Assembly: GCA_963666945.2 (NCBI GenBank)
Contig: CAXXRT010000024.1
Span: 124,001-188,000 of the forward strand
Direction: 5' to 3'
DNA length: 64,000 nucleotides
Origin: G963666945 sp963666945
Lineage (GTDB): Bacteria > Bacteroidota > Bacteroidia > Bacteroidales > Marinifilaceae
The notes under the pieces: generated by a model
The model's database searches: none
What the model saw: only the letters and a program-made list of their open reading frames with translations
What the model was told of the DNA's origin: nothing
In this document: positions 49,163 through 60,093 of the stretch, one piece after another
How the letters are laid out: every line of letters begins with the position of its first letter
How positions within the stretch are numbered: position 1 is the stretch's first letter
Program-made: the position numbers and the translations under genes

Positions 49163-52100
49163 GCGACACTGGATCATTATACTTCGAAGCTGGAATAGAC
49201 TCCGACAAGTTCTACGCAGAACTTAAGACCATTAACCAAAGGTTAAAACTTATGGGTGACACAGCTGTCAATCAAGGACAGCGGATGGACACAATATTTA
49301 AACGTGCTGGTCAGGCATTAGGTGCTTACTTAAGCATCGGAGCTACCTCAACGTTTTTTCGTGATATGGTCAGAGTTCGTGGAGAGTTTCAACAACTAGA
49401 GGTTGCGTATGAGACCATGCTTAAAGATAAAGCAAAGGCTGACAGGTTAATGAACCAGACTAAAGAATTCGCAATGGTTACTCCATTTGAACTTAAAGAC
49501 GTAGCCAAGGGAGTAAAGCAATTATTAGCCTTTCAGGTTGAAGCAGAAAATACCATTCCTACAATGCGAATGCTTGGAGATCTTGCCTCAGGACTTGGGA
49601 CAAATGTAAACGACCTAGTACAGGTCTATGGTAAGGTAAAAGCCAAAGGCAAACTACAGGCCGAAGAAATGAACTTATTCCTCGAAAGAGGTATTCCTTT
49701 GGTTTCTGAACTTGCTAAACAATTTGGAGTAGCTGAAGAGAAAGTTTATGATATGGCCTCTAAAGGTCAGGTTCGCTTTGAGAATTTGGAACAGGTCCTT
49801 AAGAGTCTGACCAGTCAGGGAGGTATGTTTGCCGGCATGATGGAGAAACAATCCAAAACCATCACTGGCCAGATAAGCAACCTTCAGGACGCTTGGGATA
49901 ACATGATGAACTCATTAGGTAAATCTAATGAAGGTACTATTTACAACATGATTGGTATCGCTAAAGATCTTGTTGAAAATTATGAGACTGTTATTGATAT
50001 TATAAAGACTCTCGTTGCTACTTATGGAGCTTATAAGGCTGCTGTTATTGCTGTCAATATTGCCCAGAACACTCAGAATATCATTGGTAATGCAAAAGCA
50101 TGGTTTGAATTAGCCAAAGAGATTAAAACAGCTAAGGATGCTCAAGTTGCTTTCAATCTTGCAACAAAGGCAAATCCGATAGGTCTTGCAGCAGGTGCAA
50201 TTGCTTTAGTAGTTAGTGGGCTAGTGTTATTCAATAAGGAAACATCAAAGGCTGCTAAGTTTAGTACACAGTTTTCCTCTGAACTTGAAGAAGAAACTAA
50301 AAAATGCAATGATCTATTTTCAGAATTAAAAAAGACTAAAGAAGGAACAGACGCAAGAACCACAGCAATAAAGAAAATCAATGATAAGTATAAAGATTAC
50401 CTTCCTAATCTTATAAAAGAAAAGGATACTCTTTCAGAGATAGCTGAAGCACAGGACAAAGCAGTAAAAGCAATTGCCAAAAGTCTAGCATTTAAGACAC
50501 AACAAAAACAGATTGAAGACTCAAAGGACGAGGTAGATACGAGGAAAGAAAATTTCTATGATCAACTAGAGGATTATTCCAAAGGCTTAAGTGCGCAACA
50601 AAAAGGTAAGCTTAAAGCTATAATTGAGGAGTACAAAGAAGAAATTAGGAAATCTTACGATAAACTGGGATACTTTTCAAGCTCGATCACAACAGAACTT
50701 ATGAGAAAATTCAGGGAGGTTTCAGGAGGTAAATCCGTAGGAGGATTAAAAGTTACTGATCTCGAGCTTGCTATAGAAGGATTAATAATTAAAGAAAAAG
50801 AATTTGAAAAAGTAACCAAAGAAGTTAAAGAATCTTACAACGCTTATCTCACTGAATTATTTGGAGAAGGTAAAAAGAAAGAAACTACCCCTAAGTCTTT
50901 CGACAAAGAAAAAGCCTCTATTCAGGAACTACAAGATCAGATAAAAAGACTATCTGAAGACAAGGGGAAAGACAACAAGGCAGAGATAGCAGACCTTGAA
51001 CAACTTATTCTCAAGAAAGAAAAAGAACTTCAAGTAAGAGATGAAATTAATACCAGAATTAAAGAACTAAAAACTCTAAGAGGAAAAACAAAAGCTGGTA
51101 GTACAGAAGATAAGGCTTATGAAACAAGAATACATGCACTAGAAAACAAGCTTGGAAAGAAAGAGGCCAAAACAAAAGAGGCTTCTCTTAAAATAGCTAA
51201 ACAGCTTTCAGACCTAGAGTTTGATATTTGGAAAACAGCACAAGAGAAGCGCATTGCCTTAATGAAAGAAGGCAAAGAAAAGCGCAAGGCCTTAGCCCAA
51301 TTGGAATGGACAGAGGAAATGCGAAGAATAGGTAATGAACAAGAGGAATATTTAAAAAATCTTAACGAAAAGAACCAGAAAGAATGGGAGGCTAAAGGCA
51401 ATAAAGGCAAGGCTCCTTTGATTGAAAAATTACCTGAGAATGTTAGCGCAGCTTTCCAAGCTCAGATTGATGCTGTAAATAAAGAATTACAGAAAGTCAT
51501 TAATCCAGATTATGAGGCTCTTCTTGAAAAATATAAGACCTATGCTCAACAGAAACTTGAAGAAATAAAGAAACTTCAGGAAGATGAAAAACTATTAAGA
51601 GAAGCTGGACATGAAGAGGAAGCAAATGGAATAAAGAAAAAGATCGACAAGATAAAAAAAGAAATGAATCAGAAAACCCTTGAGTCTTCTGATTTATGGA
51701 AAAGATTATTTGGGGATATTACAGAATATTCTTCTTCTACAATAGATAAGATTATTGAAGATGTAGAGAACTACATAAAAACTCTCAAGGATTCAGATAA
51801 GGCTATTAGTGTTGAGGGTTTAAAGGCGATCATGAGCCAGCTGAATAAGTTAAAAAGCTATCAAAGAAAAGACAATCCATTTAAGCAACTTAAAGCTGAT
51901 TCTGAAAAATTCTTTGATGCTCTGAAAAAAGGCAGCAAAGAAGATGCTGGTAAATCTCTTGAGAATATGAACAAGAGCTTTAAATCTATTTCTGATCAGG
52001 TTCTTGAGATGGGAGAAGCTCTTGAGGGGGCATTCACAGGCGGTGCAAAAGAAAACATGGCAGAGATTAACGAGAAGCTTCAAGGAACTGTTAAAACACT

Positions 52101-53472
52101 GCAAGGCGGCAGTGAGCTTGCTGCAGGAATATTGACTGGTAATCCCATGATGATGATTCAGGGAGCAACGGATATGATAACAGGACTTGGAAAACTCTTT
52201 AGCAAAAGCGACAAGGAAGCTGAGAAGGCAGCAAGGAGAGCAGAAGTTTTATCTCAGACCAATGAAATTATTAATAATCTACTCGAAAGAAGAATAGGGC
52301 TTCTTAAACAAATTCAGGGCTTAGAATATAGTATTCAGGAGGCTACCACTAAACAAATGCTCAATAATCAGAAGGCTTTCCTTGATCAGCAAGTTAAGAA
52401 TAGTATTGCTTTCTTACAGAAAAATGGAAAAAATAACAATCTGAATTTAAAAGATCTTGGGATATTTAGCGGCGAAGATGCCTGGGATGCGTTCTATGGA
52501 GATAAAGCAAAGGAAATTCTAGATCTTTTGCAAAACAAAGGCTACAAATGGGAGAATCTGGACGAAATAAAAGCTATTGCAGATGCCTACGGCGAAATAT
52601 TAGATGCACAGGAAGAATTAGAAAAGAATAATCAGGAAATCCTTACCGGCTCAAACTGGGAGGAAGCAGTAGACACCTTTGTGGATAATTTCCTTGACGG
52701 CAGCAAGACAGCTGCAGATACTTTTGAGGATATGCTTAAGAACGCTATTAAGCAGGCTCTGATTTATGGCGAGATGCAGGAGGCTATGAAAGAGTGGTAT
52801 GACGAATTTACTGATTATGTTGACGGTGTTAAGAACGACCCAAACAATGCAAGCGAGCAGGCTGTTGCATACAATCAAGCAGAAGAAGCATACAGTAAAA
52901 AACAAAAAGAGCTTCAAGACATCGAATCTAAGATAAACAACTTTCAACACGGAAGCTCAAATTACTACATGTACAAGAGGCTACTCGCACAGAAAGAAGC
53001 TATTGAAAATGAGTTAAAGGAAGCTGAAAAAAATAAAAACGAGGCAAAAAAGAACCTTGATGCAGCACTTAAAGACAGTGATGAAGAATATTACGAAGAG
53101 AAGAAAAAAGAACTACAGGACAAACTTGAACAGATACAGGAAGACACAGAGAAAAGAAAAAAACTACTAGAAGACGAGTTCGGCGTTTCTCTTGATTCTG
53201 ACAAAGAAAAGAAAGGTAAAGCAGGAGCATTAAGAGCAGAAATGACAGAGGAATCTGCTTCCGAATTAGTAGGGCTTTGGAATGGAACTTCCCTTGATAT
53301 TCGAGAACAGTTAAATATGCAAAGAAATATGGTTTCCTCGTTATTTAAGATTGAGGCAAATACAGCCAATACGGTTGTTGAGTTAAAAAATGCAGTCACA
53401 GAACTCAAGGCAATTAATTCAAATACTTCTTCCAGTTCCTATTCATCAAGTAGACGAGATCAAGGATATTAA
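49159..53472 (+). CDS. Tape measure protein
   Basis: 1437 residues, predicting a tail of roughly 200 nm by the usual 0.15 nm per residue. The N-terminal tape measure domain has FQQLEVAYETMLKDKAKADRLMNQTKEFA, DLASGLGTNVNDLVQVYGKVKAKGKLQAEEMNLFLERGIPL and AWDNMMNSLGKSNEG. Hydrophobic segments follow near residues 285-360 (AAVIAVNIAQ.., GLAAGAIALVVSGLVLF). The long remainder is charged coiled coil. It sets tail length and may help DNA cross the inner membrane. Confidence 0.95.
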   Translation: MSDTGSLYFEAGIDSDKFYAELKTINQRLKLMGDTAVNQGQRMDTIFKRAGQALGAYLSIGATSTFFRDMVRVRGEFQQLEVAYETMLKDKAKADRLMNQTKEFAMVTPFELKDVAKGVKQLLAFQVEAENTIPTMRMLGDLASGLGTNVNDLVQVYGKVKAKGKLQAEEMNLFLERGIPLVSELAKQFGVAEEKVYDMASKGQVRFENLEQVLKSLTSQGGMFAGMMEKQSKTITGQISNLQDAWDNMMNSLGKSNEGTIYNMIGIAKDLVENYETVIDIIKTLVATYGAYKAAVIAVNIAQNTQNIIGNAKAWFELAKEIKTAKDAQVAFNLATKANPIGLAAGAIALVVSGLVLFNKETSKAAKFSTQFSSELEEETKKCNDLFSELKKTKEGTDARTTAIKKINDKYKDYLPNLIKEKDTLSEIAEAQDKAVKAIAKSLAFKTQQKQIEDSKDEVDTRKENFYDQLEDYSKGLSAQQKGKLKAIIEEYKEEIRKSYDKLGYFSSSITTELMRKFREVSGGKSVGGLKVTDLELAIEGLIIKEKEFEKVTKEVKESYNAYLTELFGEGKKKETTPKSFDKEKASIQELQDQIKRLSEDKGKDNKAEIADLEQLILKKEKELQVRDEINTRIKELKTLRGKTKAGSTEDKAYETRIHALENKLGKKEAKTKEASLKIAKQLSDLEFDIWKTAQEKRIALMKEGKEKRKALAQLEWTEEMRRIGNEQEEYLKNLNEKNQKEWEAKGNKGKAPLIEKLPENVSAAFQAQIDAVNKELQKVINPDYEALLEKYKTYAQQKLEEIKKLQEDEKLLREAGHEEEANGIKKKIDKIKKEMNQKTLESSDLWKRLFGDITEYSSSTIDKIIEDVENYIKTLKDSDKAISVEGLKAIMSQLNKLKSYQRKDNPFKQLKADSEKFFDALKKGSKEDAGKSLENMNKSFKSISDQVLEMGEALEGAFTGGAKENMAEINEKLQGTVKTLQGGSELAAGILTGNPMMMIQGATDMITGLGKLFSKSDKEAEKAARRAEVLSQTNEIINNLLERRIGLLKQIQGLEYSIQEATTKQMLNNQKAFLDQQVKNSIAFLQKNGKNNNLNLKDLGIFSGEDAWDAFYGDKAKEILDLLQNKGYKWENLDEIKAIADAYGEILDAQEELEKNNQEILTGSNWEEAVDTFVDNFLDGSKTAADTFEDMLKNAIKQALIYGEMQEAMKEWYDEFTDYVDGVKNDPNNASEQAVAYNQAEEAYSKKQKELQDIESKINNFQHGSSNYYMYKRLLAQKEAIENELKEAEKNKNEAKKNLDAALKDSDEEYYEEKKKELQDKLEQIQEDTEKRKKLLEDEFGVSLDSDKEKKGKAGALRAEMTEESASELVGLWNGTSLDIREQLNMQRNMVSSLFKIEANTANTVVELKNAVTELKAINSNTSSSSYSSSRRDQGY

Positions 53473-53483
53473 AATTTAAGGCT

Positions 53484-54266
53484 ATGTATAAGATCAACGA
53501 TACAGATATAACAACATACGGGATTCTCCCCTCTCCTTCTTCACCTGGAGACTTGGCTTTGTCAGGTGCTTTGGATTTTCCTAAACGATTAGGGACTACA
53601 GAGTATAACTGGGGAAACGAAACCGAGGCTTTTGTCGATGCAGAGGACATTGAGTTTGACGGTAGAAATTTGACTTTTAGAGGATTCTTAAAGGCTGCTG
53701 ATAGAATTACCTTCCTTGCTAAAGTGGAAGCATTTAAGACCGCCTGTATAGCCTGTACGATATTCTCTACTCCTCTTGGAGACTTCCCTGTTATCCTAAA
53801 GGACGAAATAAAGGTAACAGAATATTTGAATTCTAATGTAGCAATTATAACAGTTGAGTTTTGGCAGGAAAACATAACATTTGGTTCTGCCGGAACATCC
53901 TCAGGAGGAATCGGTTATAAATTGGCAGGCTACAACCTAAAAAACGATTTTGGAATAGTCGTTGAGAAAAGGGCAAACGATCTTGATGTAGCCAAGAGAA
54001 TTGAGGTTAAGACTACCGGTCTTTACACGCAAACTGAACACAGAGGACCACGGGACATTCAACTTAACTGTACAATGATTTCAGATAACCTAACAGGGCT
54101 TGTAACCAACATGAATAAGTTCCACGCATTACTGGCCAGCGAGGGAATGAAAACCCTTGCTTTTCCTGATGGCAAAACTCATGAGGTCTATATCAAGGAC
54201 GGTTTTCAGGCACAAATTAAGGGAAATCGCATCGCTAAATTCTATTTTAAATTAAGAGAGGTTTAA
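53484..54266 (+). CDS. Distal tail-like protein
   Basis: 260 residues. N part (MYKINDTDITTYGILPSPSS, LDFPKRLGTTEYNWGNE) and RGFLKAADRITFLAKVEAFKT look like the hub domain of distal tail proteins. It is between tape measure and the tail fibre, the canonical Dit position. Confidence 0.75.
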   Translation: MYKINDTDITTYGILPSPSSPGDLALSGALDFPKRLGTTEYNWGNETEAFVDAEDIEFDGRNLTFRGFLKAADRITFLAKVEAFKTACIACTIFSTPLGDFPVILKDEIKVTEYLNSNVAIITVEFWQENITFGSAGTSSGGIGYKLAGYNLKNDFGIVVEKRANDLDVAKRIEVKTTGLYTQTEHRGPRDIQLNCTMISDNLTGLVTNMNKFHALLASEGMKTLAFPDGKTHEVYIKDGFQAQIKGNRIAKFYFKLREV

Positions 54267-54269
54267 GAT

Positions 54270-57200
54270 ATGATACTACAGATAAAAAGACAAGTCGGCG
54301 CAGCAGTAGAGACAAGAAACGTTGAGATTGACAACAAAACTCAACGTATTCAGAAGTTAATGGAGGATGATAAGGTAACTGTTCAGATAGTAACAGATCA
54401 CGCCTTAGACTTGCAAATTAACGACTGGATAGAATTCGACGGGGATAAGTATTACCTAAATAGACCATCCGAACCGACTAAGGTTAGTAACGTTGAATAC
54501 CACTACAGTATTACCTTTGAGGGGAACATTTACAAGCTACACAATAAGACCTACCGTCTAAATGGTGCGTCTAAATTCCATCTTGTAGGAACTTTAGACG
54601 ACTTTGTGAATCTCCTTCTTGAGAACATCAATACAATCAATCCAGGATGGACTAAAGGCTCTATCTACGGAACTGAAAGAAAGAACATCTACTTTGAAAG
54701 TATCTCCTGTAGATCGGTTCTTTCAAAACTTGCTAATGAGTTCGGTGTTGAATTCTATCTTTCAGGCAAGCAAATAAACTTTGTAGAAAAATTTGAAACA
54801 CCTACAGCATTAACCTTTGAAGTTGGCAAAGGCAAAGGATTATATAAGCTTAACCGTAAGAACGTAGACAGTGAGAATACTGTTACAAGGGCTTATGTTT
54901 TCGGAGGAGATAAGAACCTTCCTTTAGACTACAGAAAGACAGATAACAACGGTATTCCGCTTAAGAACTTAGTGTTTCAGGAAAGATTCTTGGAAGATAC
55001 AACAGAGCATTCGGAGATCGTTGAAAAGGATGTTTATTTTGAGGATGTATTTCCTCGATTCCTTGGAACAGTAGAATCAGTGAGCGGTGCAGATCATGAG
55101 AAGATTATTTGCTCGGCAATTGACTTCGATATAAACGAACAGCTATTATCAGGATTAACGGCTAAGATCAATTTCCTTACTGGTGACTTGATGGGCAAAC
55201 AGTACGAGATTGAAGAGTACAACCATACAACCAAAGAGGTCACCCTTATTCCTGCAGACGACGGCACAGGGATGGTTTTTCCTAACGCAAACTTTTATCC
55301 TAAAGTTGGGGATAAGTTTAATTTCCTTGATATTGAAATGCCTCAAACCTACATTGATAATGCAGAGGCAGAACTAAGAACTAAGGGACAAAAGTGGCTT
55401 TCTTATAACAAACAACTAAGAGTTAAATATGATCTATTCCTTGACAATCGTTATTTAAGACAGCAAAATAAAAGCCTTAAGGTTGGTGATTTAGTAAGAA
55501 TTAAGGACATCGACCTAGGAATAGATAAACTATTAAGGATTATCTCTATTACTCAAAATGTTGAAGACCCTTACAATATCAAATGTGAGGTTTCCAACTA
55601 CCTTGAAGAGAGCTGGGAAAAGGAAATAACTGCAAGGATCTCTGCTACTAATGCGAGTGTGGTTCTACAGAAGACAGAGCAATTATATGACTTAAATATC
55701 ACTCGTGGTTGGATAGAAAGAAACTTTGCAAAGGTTGTAGGAGATAACACCTATCTAGGCAAACAAACAATTAACGGAGATATAGATCTATACGGAAATC
55801 TAAATCAATACGGCGAACTAAAAAAAATAATAGCCGAGCACGTCTATGTGAAAGACGAATTTGTCAATTTGAGGGACGGAGCAACTGTGGCAATCGGTCC
55901 TGGAATGTTATCGGGCTTCAACATCGCAAAATACGACGGCGTTAACAATCTGCTATTCGGAGCAGGCAACGACGGTGTAGGAAGAATAGGTCATGAAGGC
56001 GGAGAGCTACAGGCACTATTAACAAGAGAGGACAGCCCTGCAAGGGGATTACTTTGGTTCGACGAGACTACTAAGAAGGCAATGGGGTGCGGGATACTTA
56101 CTAGTGATCTGCACCTTGCTAACTGGGACGAGGCATTTGAGAATATGGGGAAAATCTATTCAACATCTTATGGAAGTTACTATGATTTTTCAGTTGCTGC
56201 TGGTGGAATAGATTATGCTGCAAGTGCTACATATATACGTGTACAAGGGAATGATGGAAGATATTATAATCCTCGTACTATGGAGGCTGATAATTCCATG
56301 TTGTTACAGGGTCATAATGCATCTTACTTCGCTAAAAGAAACGGAGATGCCGGGGAAAACTTTAATATGTCTATTGCTCAATGTTTCTATGAAGATGGAG
56401 CAAAAAGAACTGTTATTAATGAAGGTAAGATATATAACATAGCTGCGGACGGAAGTGTGGCACATTCTTTATATCTGAATTTAGGTAAAACTATTGTGGC
56501 TCATCACAATGGAACAATTCAGGCACCGATTGGGCAGTTTGGCAATATCTTAATTCACAATAACAACGAAATAAACACAGATGCCACAGGCTTTTGGCTA
56601 AATTACAGAAATGGCGATGGTTCTGTTACTAATTATAAAAGTTTAATTATAGGAAATGGAAAAAATAACTCTATTGCAACATTTTATGGAGAGAGTAAAT
56701 TAGCTAAATTTTACGGAGATATACAGAGTGATAATTATGCTACAAATGCAGGATTTAAGCTAACACAAGCAGGATACGGAGAATTGCAGCATTTAAGAGT
56801 TAATGGCTCATTCACTTGCGTAGATTTGATTGCGGAAAAGAAACGGGCAGTAAATGGCGGCTTAAGGATTTGTAAGGCAAGTGGTAAAATTAAAGAAGTA
56901 CACAGAGAAAATGATACAAGTACATTGTGGATTGTAACGCTTGAAAATGAAAATCAATTTGCTGTAAATGATTGGGTTATTTGTCAATACTATAATGGTG
57001 GAAATTCTAACAGATATTATAGGGCAAAGGTAGTATGGGTGGATAGCCAAAATAGATATTTTGCATTAAGTGACTTTAACGACGAAACTCGTCCTGCAGA
57101 TGGGGACGATATAATCGCAGATAACGGACACTACATAGATTTAGTAAGCACAGAAAACGGAGAACAAAGGCAGTATATTACTTTTGTAAATAATAACCAT

Positions 57201-59714
57201 AATTACTTGCATCTTGGTAAGTTGAATACTTATGGACTTGGTGGGGATGCTTATGGAATCGCAAGTAAAGATACGAGTGGTAATACTATATTCCAGCTTG
57301 GTAGCACAAACCAAATAACAGGATTTAATTTTACAAGTAAATATCTAAATAAAGGCACAGGTTCGTCAAGTAATGATTTTGGACTTATAATAAGTACAGA
57401 AAATGTTCTTGAAGATACCAGCGGTATCATCTATAATCATTGTAGAAAGTTAGCAGGATATTCTCTTACTTGGCATAAGGATAGTAATGCAGGGCATATT
57501 GTAATGGGGCAATTGGCATCTAATGCCAATACTTTAAAAGCCGGATTTATGGGAATTCAAATGATGAACCATTTAGGCCAAGAATTTTTTGCATTATCAG
57601 CTAAAACAGATAAAGTAGGGGCAACTGAATACTATTGCAAAATTGCAGGATGTAATTATAATCATAAAAATATATGGACAGATGGATGGAAACTTATGTA
57701 CGATGGTTCTGGTAACCTGGCAAAAGGTAATATATCTTGGGACATAAATGGAAACGTTACTTTCACTGAAAACGTTAAGATGCAATGGCAAACAGGTGTT
57801 GTTCACGATGCACAATTTGAATATGGCTTGGATTATTGGGGAACAGGTTGGGAGGGGTTGTTGTTGCCAAAACTTACAAAAGGAAACGTTAATCCTAATA
57901 ATAATGTTTATAGTACTCCAGCTAGACAGGTAGATATGTATTCGCGTAAGCCCGTTCCTGTAGACGTGAATAAAACTTATAAGATGCGTATAAGAGTTAA
58001 AACTAATAATGTTGCTGCAATGGGTAGAATGTATGCCGGGGTAGCAACTTTGGACGCTAATTATAATAACCTTACAGGAGGAGCAGGGACACATAGATAT
58101 TTTTGTGTCAGTTCACTAGTATTACCTGACACACAATGGCACGAATACGAGGGAATAATACAAGGCGTTGGTGATAATTCACATAATTTTAGGACAGGAA
58201 CAAAATACGTTCGTCCGTTGCTATTGCTGAATTTTGGCGGTGGAACTTCTATTATGGATATTGATTATTGCACATTCGAGGAAGTGGGGGTATCGTCTTG
58301 GACTACTACAATAACAAACAGTACTATACAAACAACAAATGTAATTGCCCAGAACCTTCAGGTTAACATGGCAAACATACTAGGAGAATTAAATGCAAGT
58401 AGATTAACAGCTGGCAGTATAACAACAAGCAAATTAGCAGCAACTTGTATAACAGCAGATAAGATTGCTGCAGGTGCAATAACAGCAGATAAATTACACG
58501 CTAACGCGATAACAGCAGATAGAATTAATGCGTTACACATTACAGCCCTTGGTGCCGTTACCGCAGCAACATTCGCTCTAGGAAATGGAAACTTCAACGT
58601 CGATGCGCTAGGTAATCTGGCAGCGAAGAACGCAGTAATCGAGGGAATCATAAAAGCAACTACTGGCAACATGGGGAACTGGTTATTGACAGGCGACAAG
58701 TTATCGAGTGTCAATGGTAAATTGATTTTCGATTCATTTAATGAGTTAATTCAATTTCAAGGAACGAACAGAACACTGGCTATTAAGAAAGGCGTACTTA
58801 CTCCTCTATCTACTTCAACTTCTACTCCAGTTCCTAGTCAATATGGAACTAAGAGTACAGGTGCAGTCCCCTTGACCGCAAATGAGACCCGTACCTATAC
58901 TTTTGTTTTGTCAAGTAGTTTTACTTTGACAGCAGGCAAAAAGTATGAAGTTGATGTACGTGATGTAGCTATGTACGCTGAATTAAGTTGCAGAAATGAA
59001 GCAGAAGCAACCTTCAGCGCTAAATTTGTCGTACGAAAATTAACAGGTGAATATGTAACAAGTGTTGACTATTTTACTTATTCGGCGTTGTTGCCCCCTG
59101 CGCCAAACGAACTAGCCTACGACGAATTCACACGTAGCATGTGGGATAGAAAAGCACTATTTGAAGTGGAATCTACATCAACGTATAAATTAGAACTAGT
59201 ACTTGAGATACACGCATCAATTGCGGGGTATTCAGGTGTAATAGATAATCTGAATGTTGGGAATTTTTCAGTAACATACGGATATGTAAGTATTAATTCA
59301 GTTCTCAATTTTGCGGAGCTGAGCCCTGACGGGTTTCAATTTATCAATTCTGCAACCAAGTATGTAAGGACAGATATTAATGCTACCAATGTGCTGGAAA
59401 TTGGTGGAGACGTGAAGTTTAAGGACGATCTTTCAATCGGAGGTAATTTAGCGTTAACTGGGACAATTAATAATATCCGGTTTGTAAAAGGTTCGTTCAC
59501 ATCTAGCGTGGATGGAAATCAGTTTGTTTCTGTCCCTGGGCTAACAGTATGTTGTGGTGCGGTTGTTGGAGTTAATGCTTCAGCAGATTACGGATGTGGC
59601 CGACTAGGTGAAACCTGGGGAGGCAAAAGTGGAACATCCGTAGGATTCTGGTTTAACAGGGATAACGCTCACGATAATAGTTTTACATGCTATTATGTAG
59701 CATTCGGATATTAA
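54270..59714 (+). CDS. Tail tip/fibre protein, receptor-binding
   Basis: 1814 residues. Residues 1-440 are a tail-tip (Tal/gpJ-like) platform with VEYHYSITFEGNIYKLHNKTYRL and SVLSKLANEFGVEFYLSGKQINF. The middle region is rich in G, N and Y fibre repeats. A possible carbohydrate-binding jelly-roll lies near 1180-1330 (VDVNKTYKMRIRVKTNN). Near 1375-1425 the ITxxKL-AA..ITADKI..ITADKLHANAITADRI repeats form a trimeric stalk, as in other siphovirus fibres. The C-terminal 380 residues probably bind the receptor. It likely decides host range. Confidence 0.87.
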   Translation: MILQIKRQVGAAVETRNVEIDNKTQRIQKLMEDDKVTVQIVTDHALDLQINDWIEFDGDKYYLNRPSEPTKVSNVEYHYSITFEGNIYKLHNKTYRLNGASKFHLVGTLDDFVNLLLENINTINPGWTKGSIYGTERKNIYFESISCRSVLSKLANEFGVEFYLSGKQINFVEKFETPTALTFEVGKGKGLYKLNRKNVDSENTVTRAYVFGGDKNLPLDYRKTDNNGIPLKNLVFQERFLEDTTEHSEIVEKDVYFEDVFPRFLGTVESVSGADHEKIICSAIDFDINEQLLSGLTAKINFLTGDLMGKQYEIEEYNHTTKEVTLIPADDGTGMVFPNANFYPKVGDKFNFLDIEMPQTYIDNAEAELRTKGQKWLSYNKQLRVKYDLFLDNRYLRQQNKSLKVGDLVRIKDIDLGIDKLLRIISITQNVEDPYNIKCEVSNYLEESWEKEITARISATNASVVLQKTEQLYDLNITRGWIERNFAKVVGDNTYLGKQTINGDIDLYGNLNQYGELKKIIAEHVYVKDEFVNLRDGATVAIGPGMLSGFNIAKYDGVNNLLFGAGNDGVGRIGHEGGELQALLTREDSPARGLLWFDETTKKAMGCGILTSDLHLANWDEAFENMGKIYSTSYGSYYDFSVAAGGIDYAASATYIRVQGNDGRYYNPRTMEADNSMLLQGHNASYFAKRNGDAGENFNMSIAQCFYEDGAKRTVINEGKIYNIAADGSVAHSLYLNLGKTIVAHHNGTIQAPIGQFGNILIHNNNEINTDATGFWLNYRNGDGSVTNYKSLIIGNGKNNSIATFYGESKLAKFYGDIQSDNYATNAGFKLTQAGYGELQHLRVNGSFTCVDLIAEKKRAVNGGLRICKASGKIKEVHRENDTSTLWIVTLENENQFAVNDWVICQYYNGGNSNRYYRAKVVWVDSQNRYFALSDFNDETRPADGDDIIADNGHYIDLVSTENGEQRQYITFVNNNHNYLHLGKLNTYGLGGDAYGIASKDTSGNTIFQLGSTNQITGFNFTSKYLNKGTGSSSNDFGLIISTENVLEDTSGIIYNHCRKLAGYSLTWHKDSNAGHIVMGQLASNANTLKAGFMGIQMMNHLGQEFFALSAKTDKVGATEYYCKIAGCNYNHKNIWTDGWKLMYDGSGNLAKGNISWDINGNVTFTENVKMQWQTGVVHDAQFEYGLDYWGTGWEGLLLPKLTKGNVNPNNNVYSTPARQVDMYSRKPVPVDVNKTYKMRIRVKTNNVAAMGRMYAGVATLDANYNNLTGGAGTHRYFCVSSLVLPDTQWHEYEGIIQGVGDNSHNFRTGTKYVRPLLLLNFGGGTSIMDIDYCTFEEVGVSSWTTTITNSTIQTTNVIAQNLQVNMANILGELNASRLTAGSITTSKLAATCITADKIAAGAITADKLHANAITADRINALHITALGAVTAATFALGNGNFNVDALGNLAAKNAVIEGIIKATTGNMGNWLLTGDKLSSVNGKLIFDSFNELIQFQGTNRTLAIKKGVLTPLSTSTSTPVPSQYGTKSTGAVPLTANETRTYTFVLSSSFTLTAGKKYEVDVRDVAMYAELSCRNEAEATFSAKFVVRKLTGEYVTSVDYFTYSALLPPAPNELAYDEFTRSMWDRKALFEVESTSTYKLELVLEIHASIAGYSGVIDNLNVGNFSVTYGYVSINSVLNFAELSPDGFQFINSATKYVRTDINATNVLEIGGDVKFKDDLSIGGNLALTGTINNIRFVKGSFTSSVDGNQFVSVPGLTVCCGAVVGVNASADYGCGRLGETWGGKSGTSVGFWFNRDNAHDNSFTCYYVAFGY
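58419..58530 (+). repeat. ATAACAGCAGATA repeats in the fibre stalk
   Basis: Units of the form ATAACAGCAGATAA(G/A) recur at about 58451, 58482 and 58511, with a related ATAACAACAAGCAA at 58421. Protein repeat ITADK(I/L). Spacing is about 30 bp, consistent with a ten-residue structural repeat. Confidence 0.65.
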
Positions 59715-59755
59715 TAATTCAAATTATATTTTAATAAAACTAAAAATTTAAAGAA

Positions 59756-60067
59756 ATGGCAAAGACAGAAAAAGAATTTCAATTCGATGTAAACAATGTT
59801 GAAATTAGTGATCTAGAAGGAAATAATTTCAAGAATATTCTTGAAAAACAGAGTAATTCAACACTACCTAAAATGATCGGAAACTTTATGTATACATCTA
59901 CCCGTGATCTGGGAATGTTTGAAAAAGCACAGAAAATATATAAGTCTCTTCCTGTATTATTTTCTGAGTCAGAAAAAGAATTATTTGTTGAGGCAATCAA
60001 GCAAATGGGATATCCTGTATTTGTTCAACAGGGAATTATTTCAGTAATTAAAGAAAAAGGAAACTAA
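59756..60067 (+). CDS. Small protein between fibre and lysis genes
   Basis: 103 residues, MAKTEKEFQFDVNNVEISDL and KAQKIYKSLPVLFSESEKELFVEAIKQMGYPVFVQQ. Probably a tail fibre assembly partner or a minor tail protein by position. No motif recognised. Confidence 0.6.
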   Translation: MAKTEKEFQFDVNNVEISDLEGNNFKNILEKQSNSTLPKMIGNFMYTSTRDLGMFEKAQKIYKSLPVLFSESEKELFVEAIKQMGYPVFVQQGIISVIKEKGN

Positions 60068-60093
60068 GGAATAACCTGTTAACTAACTAAGGC

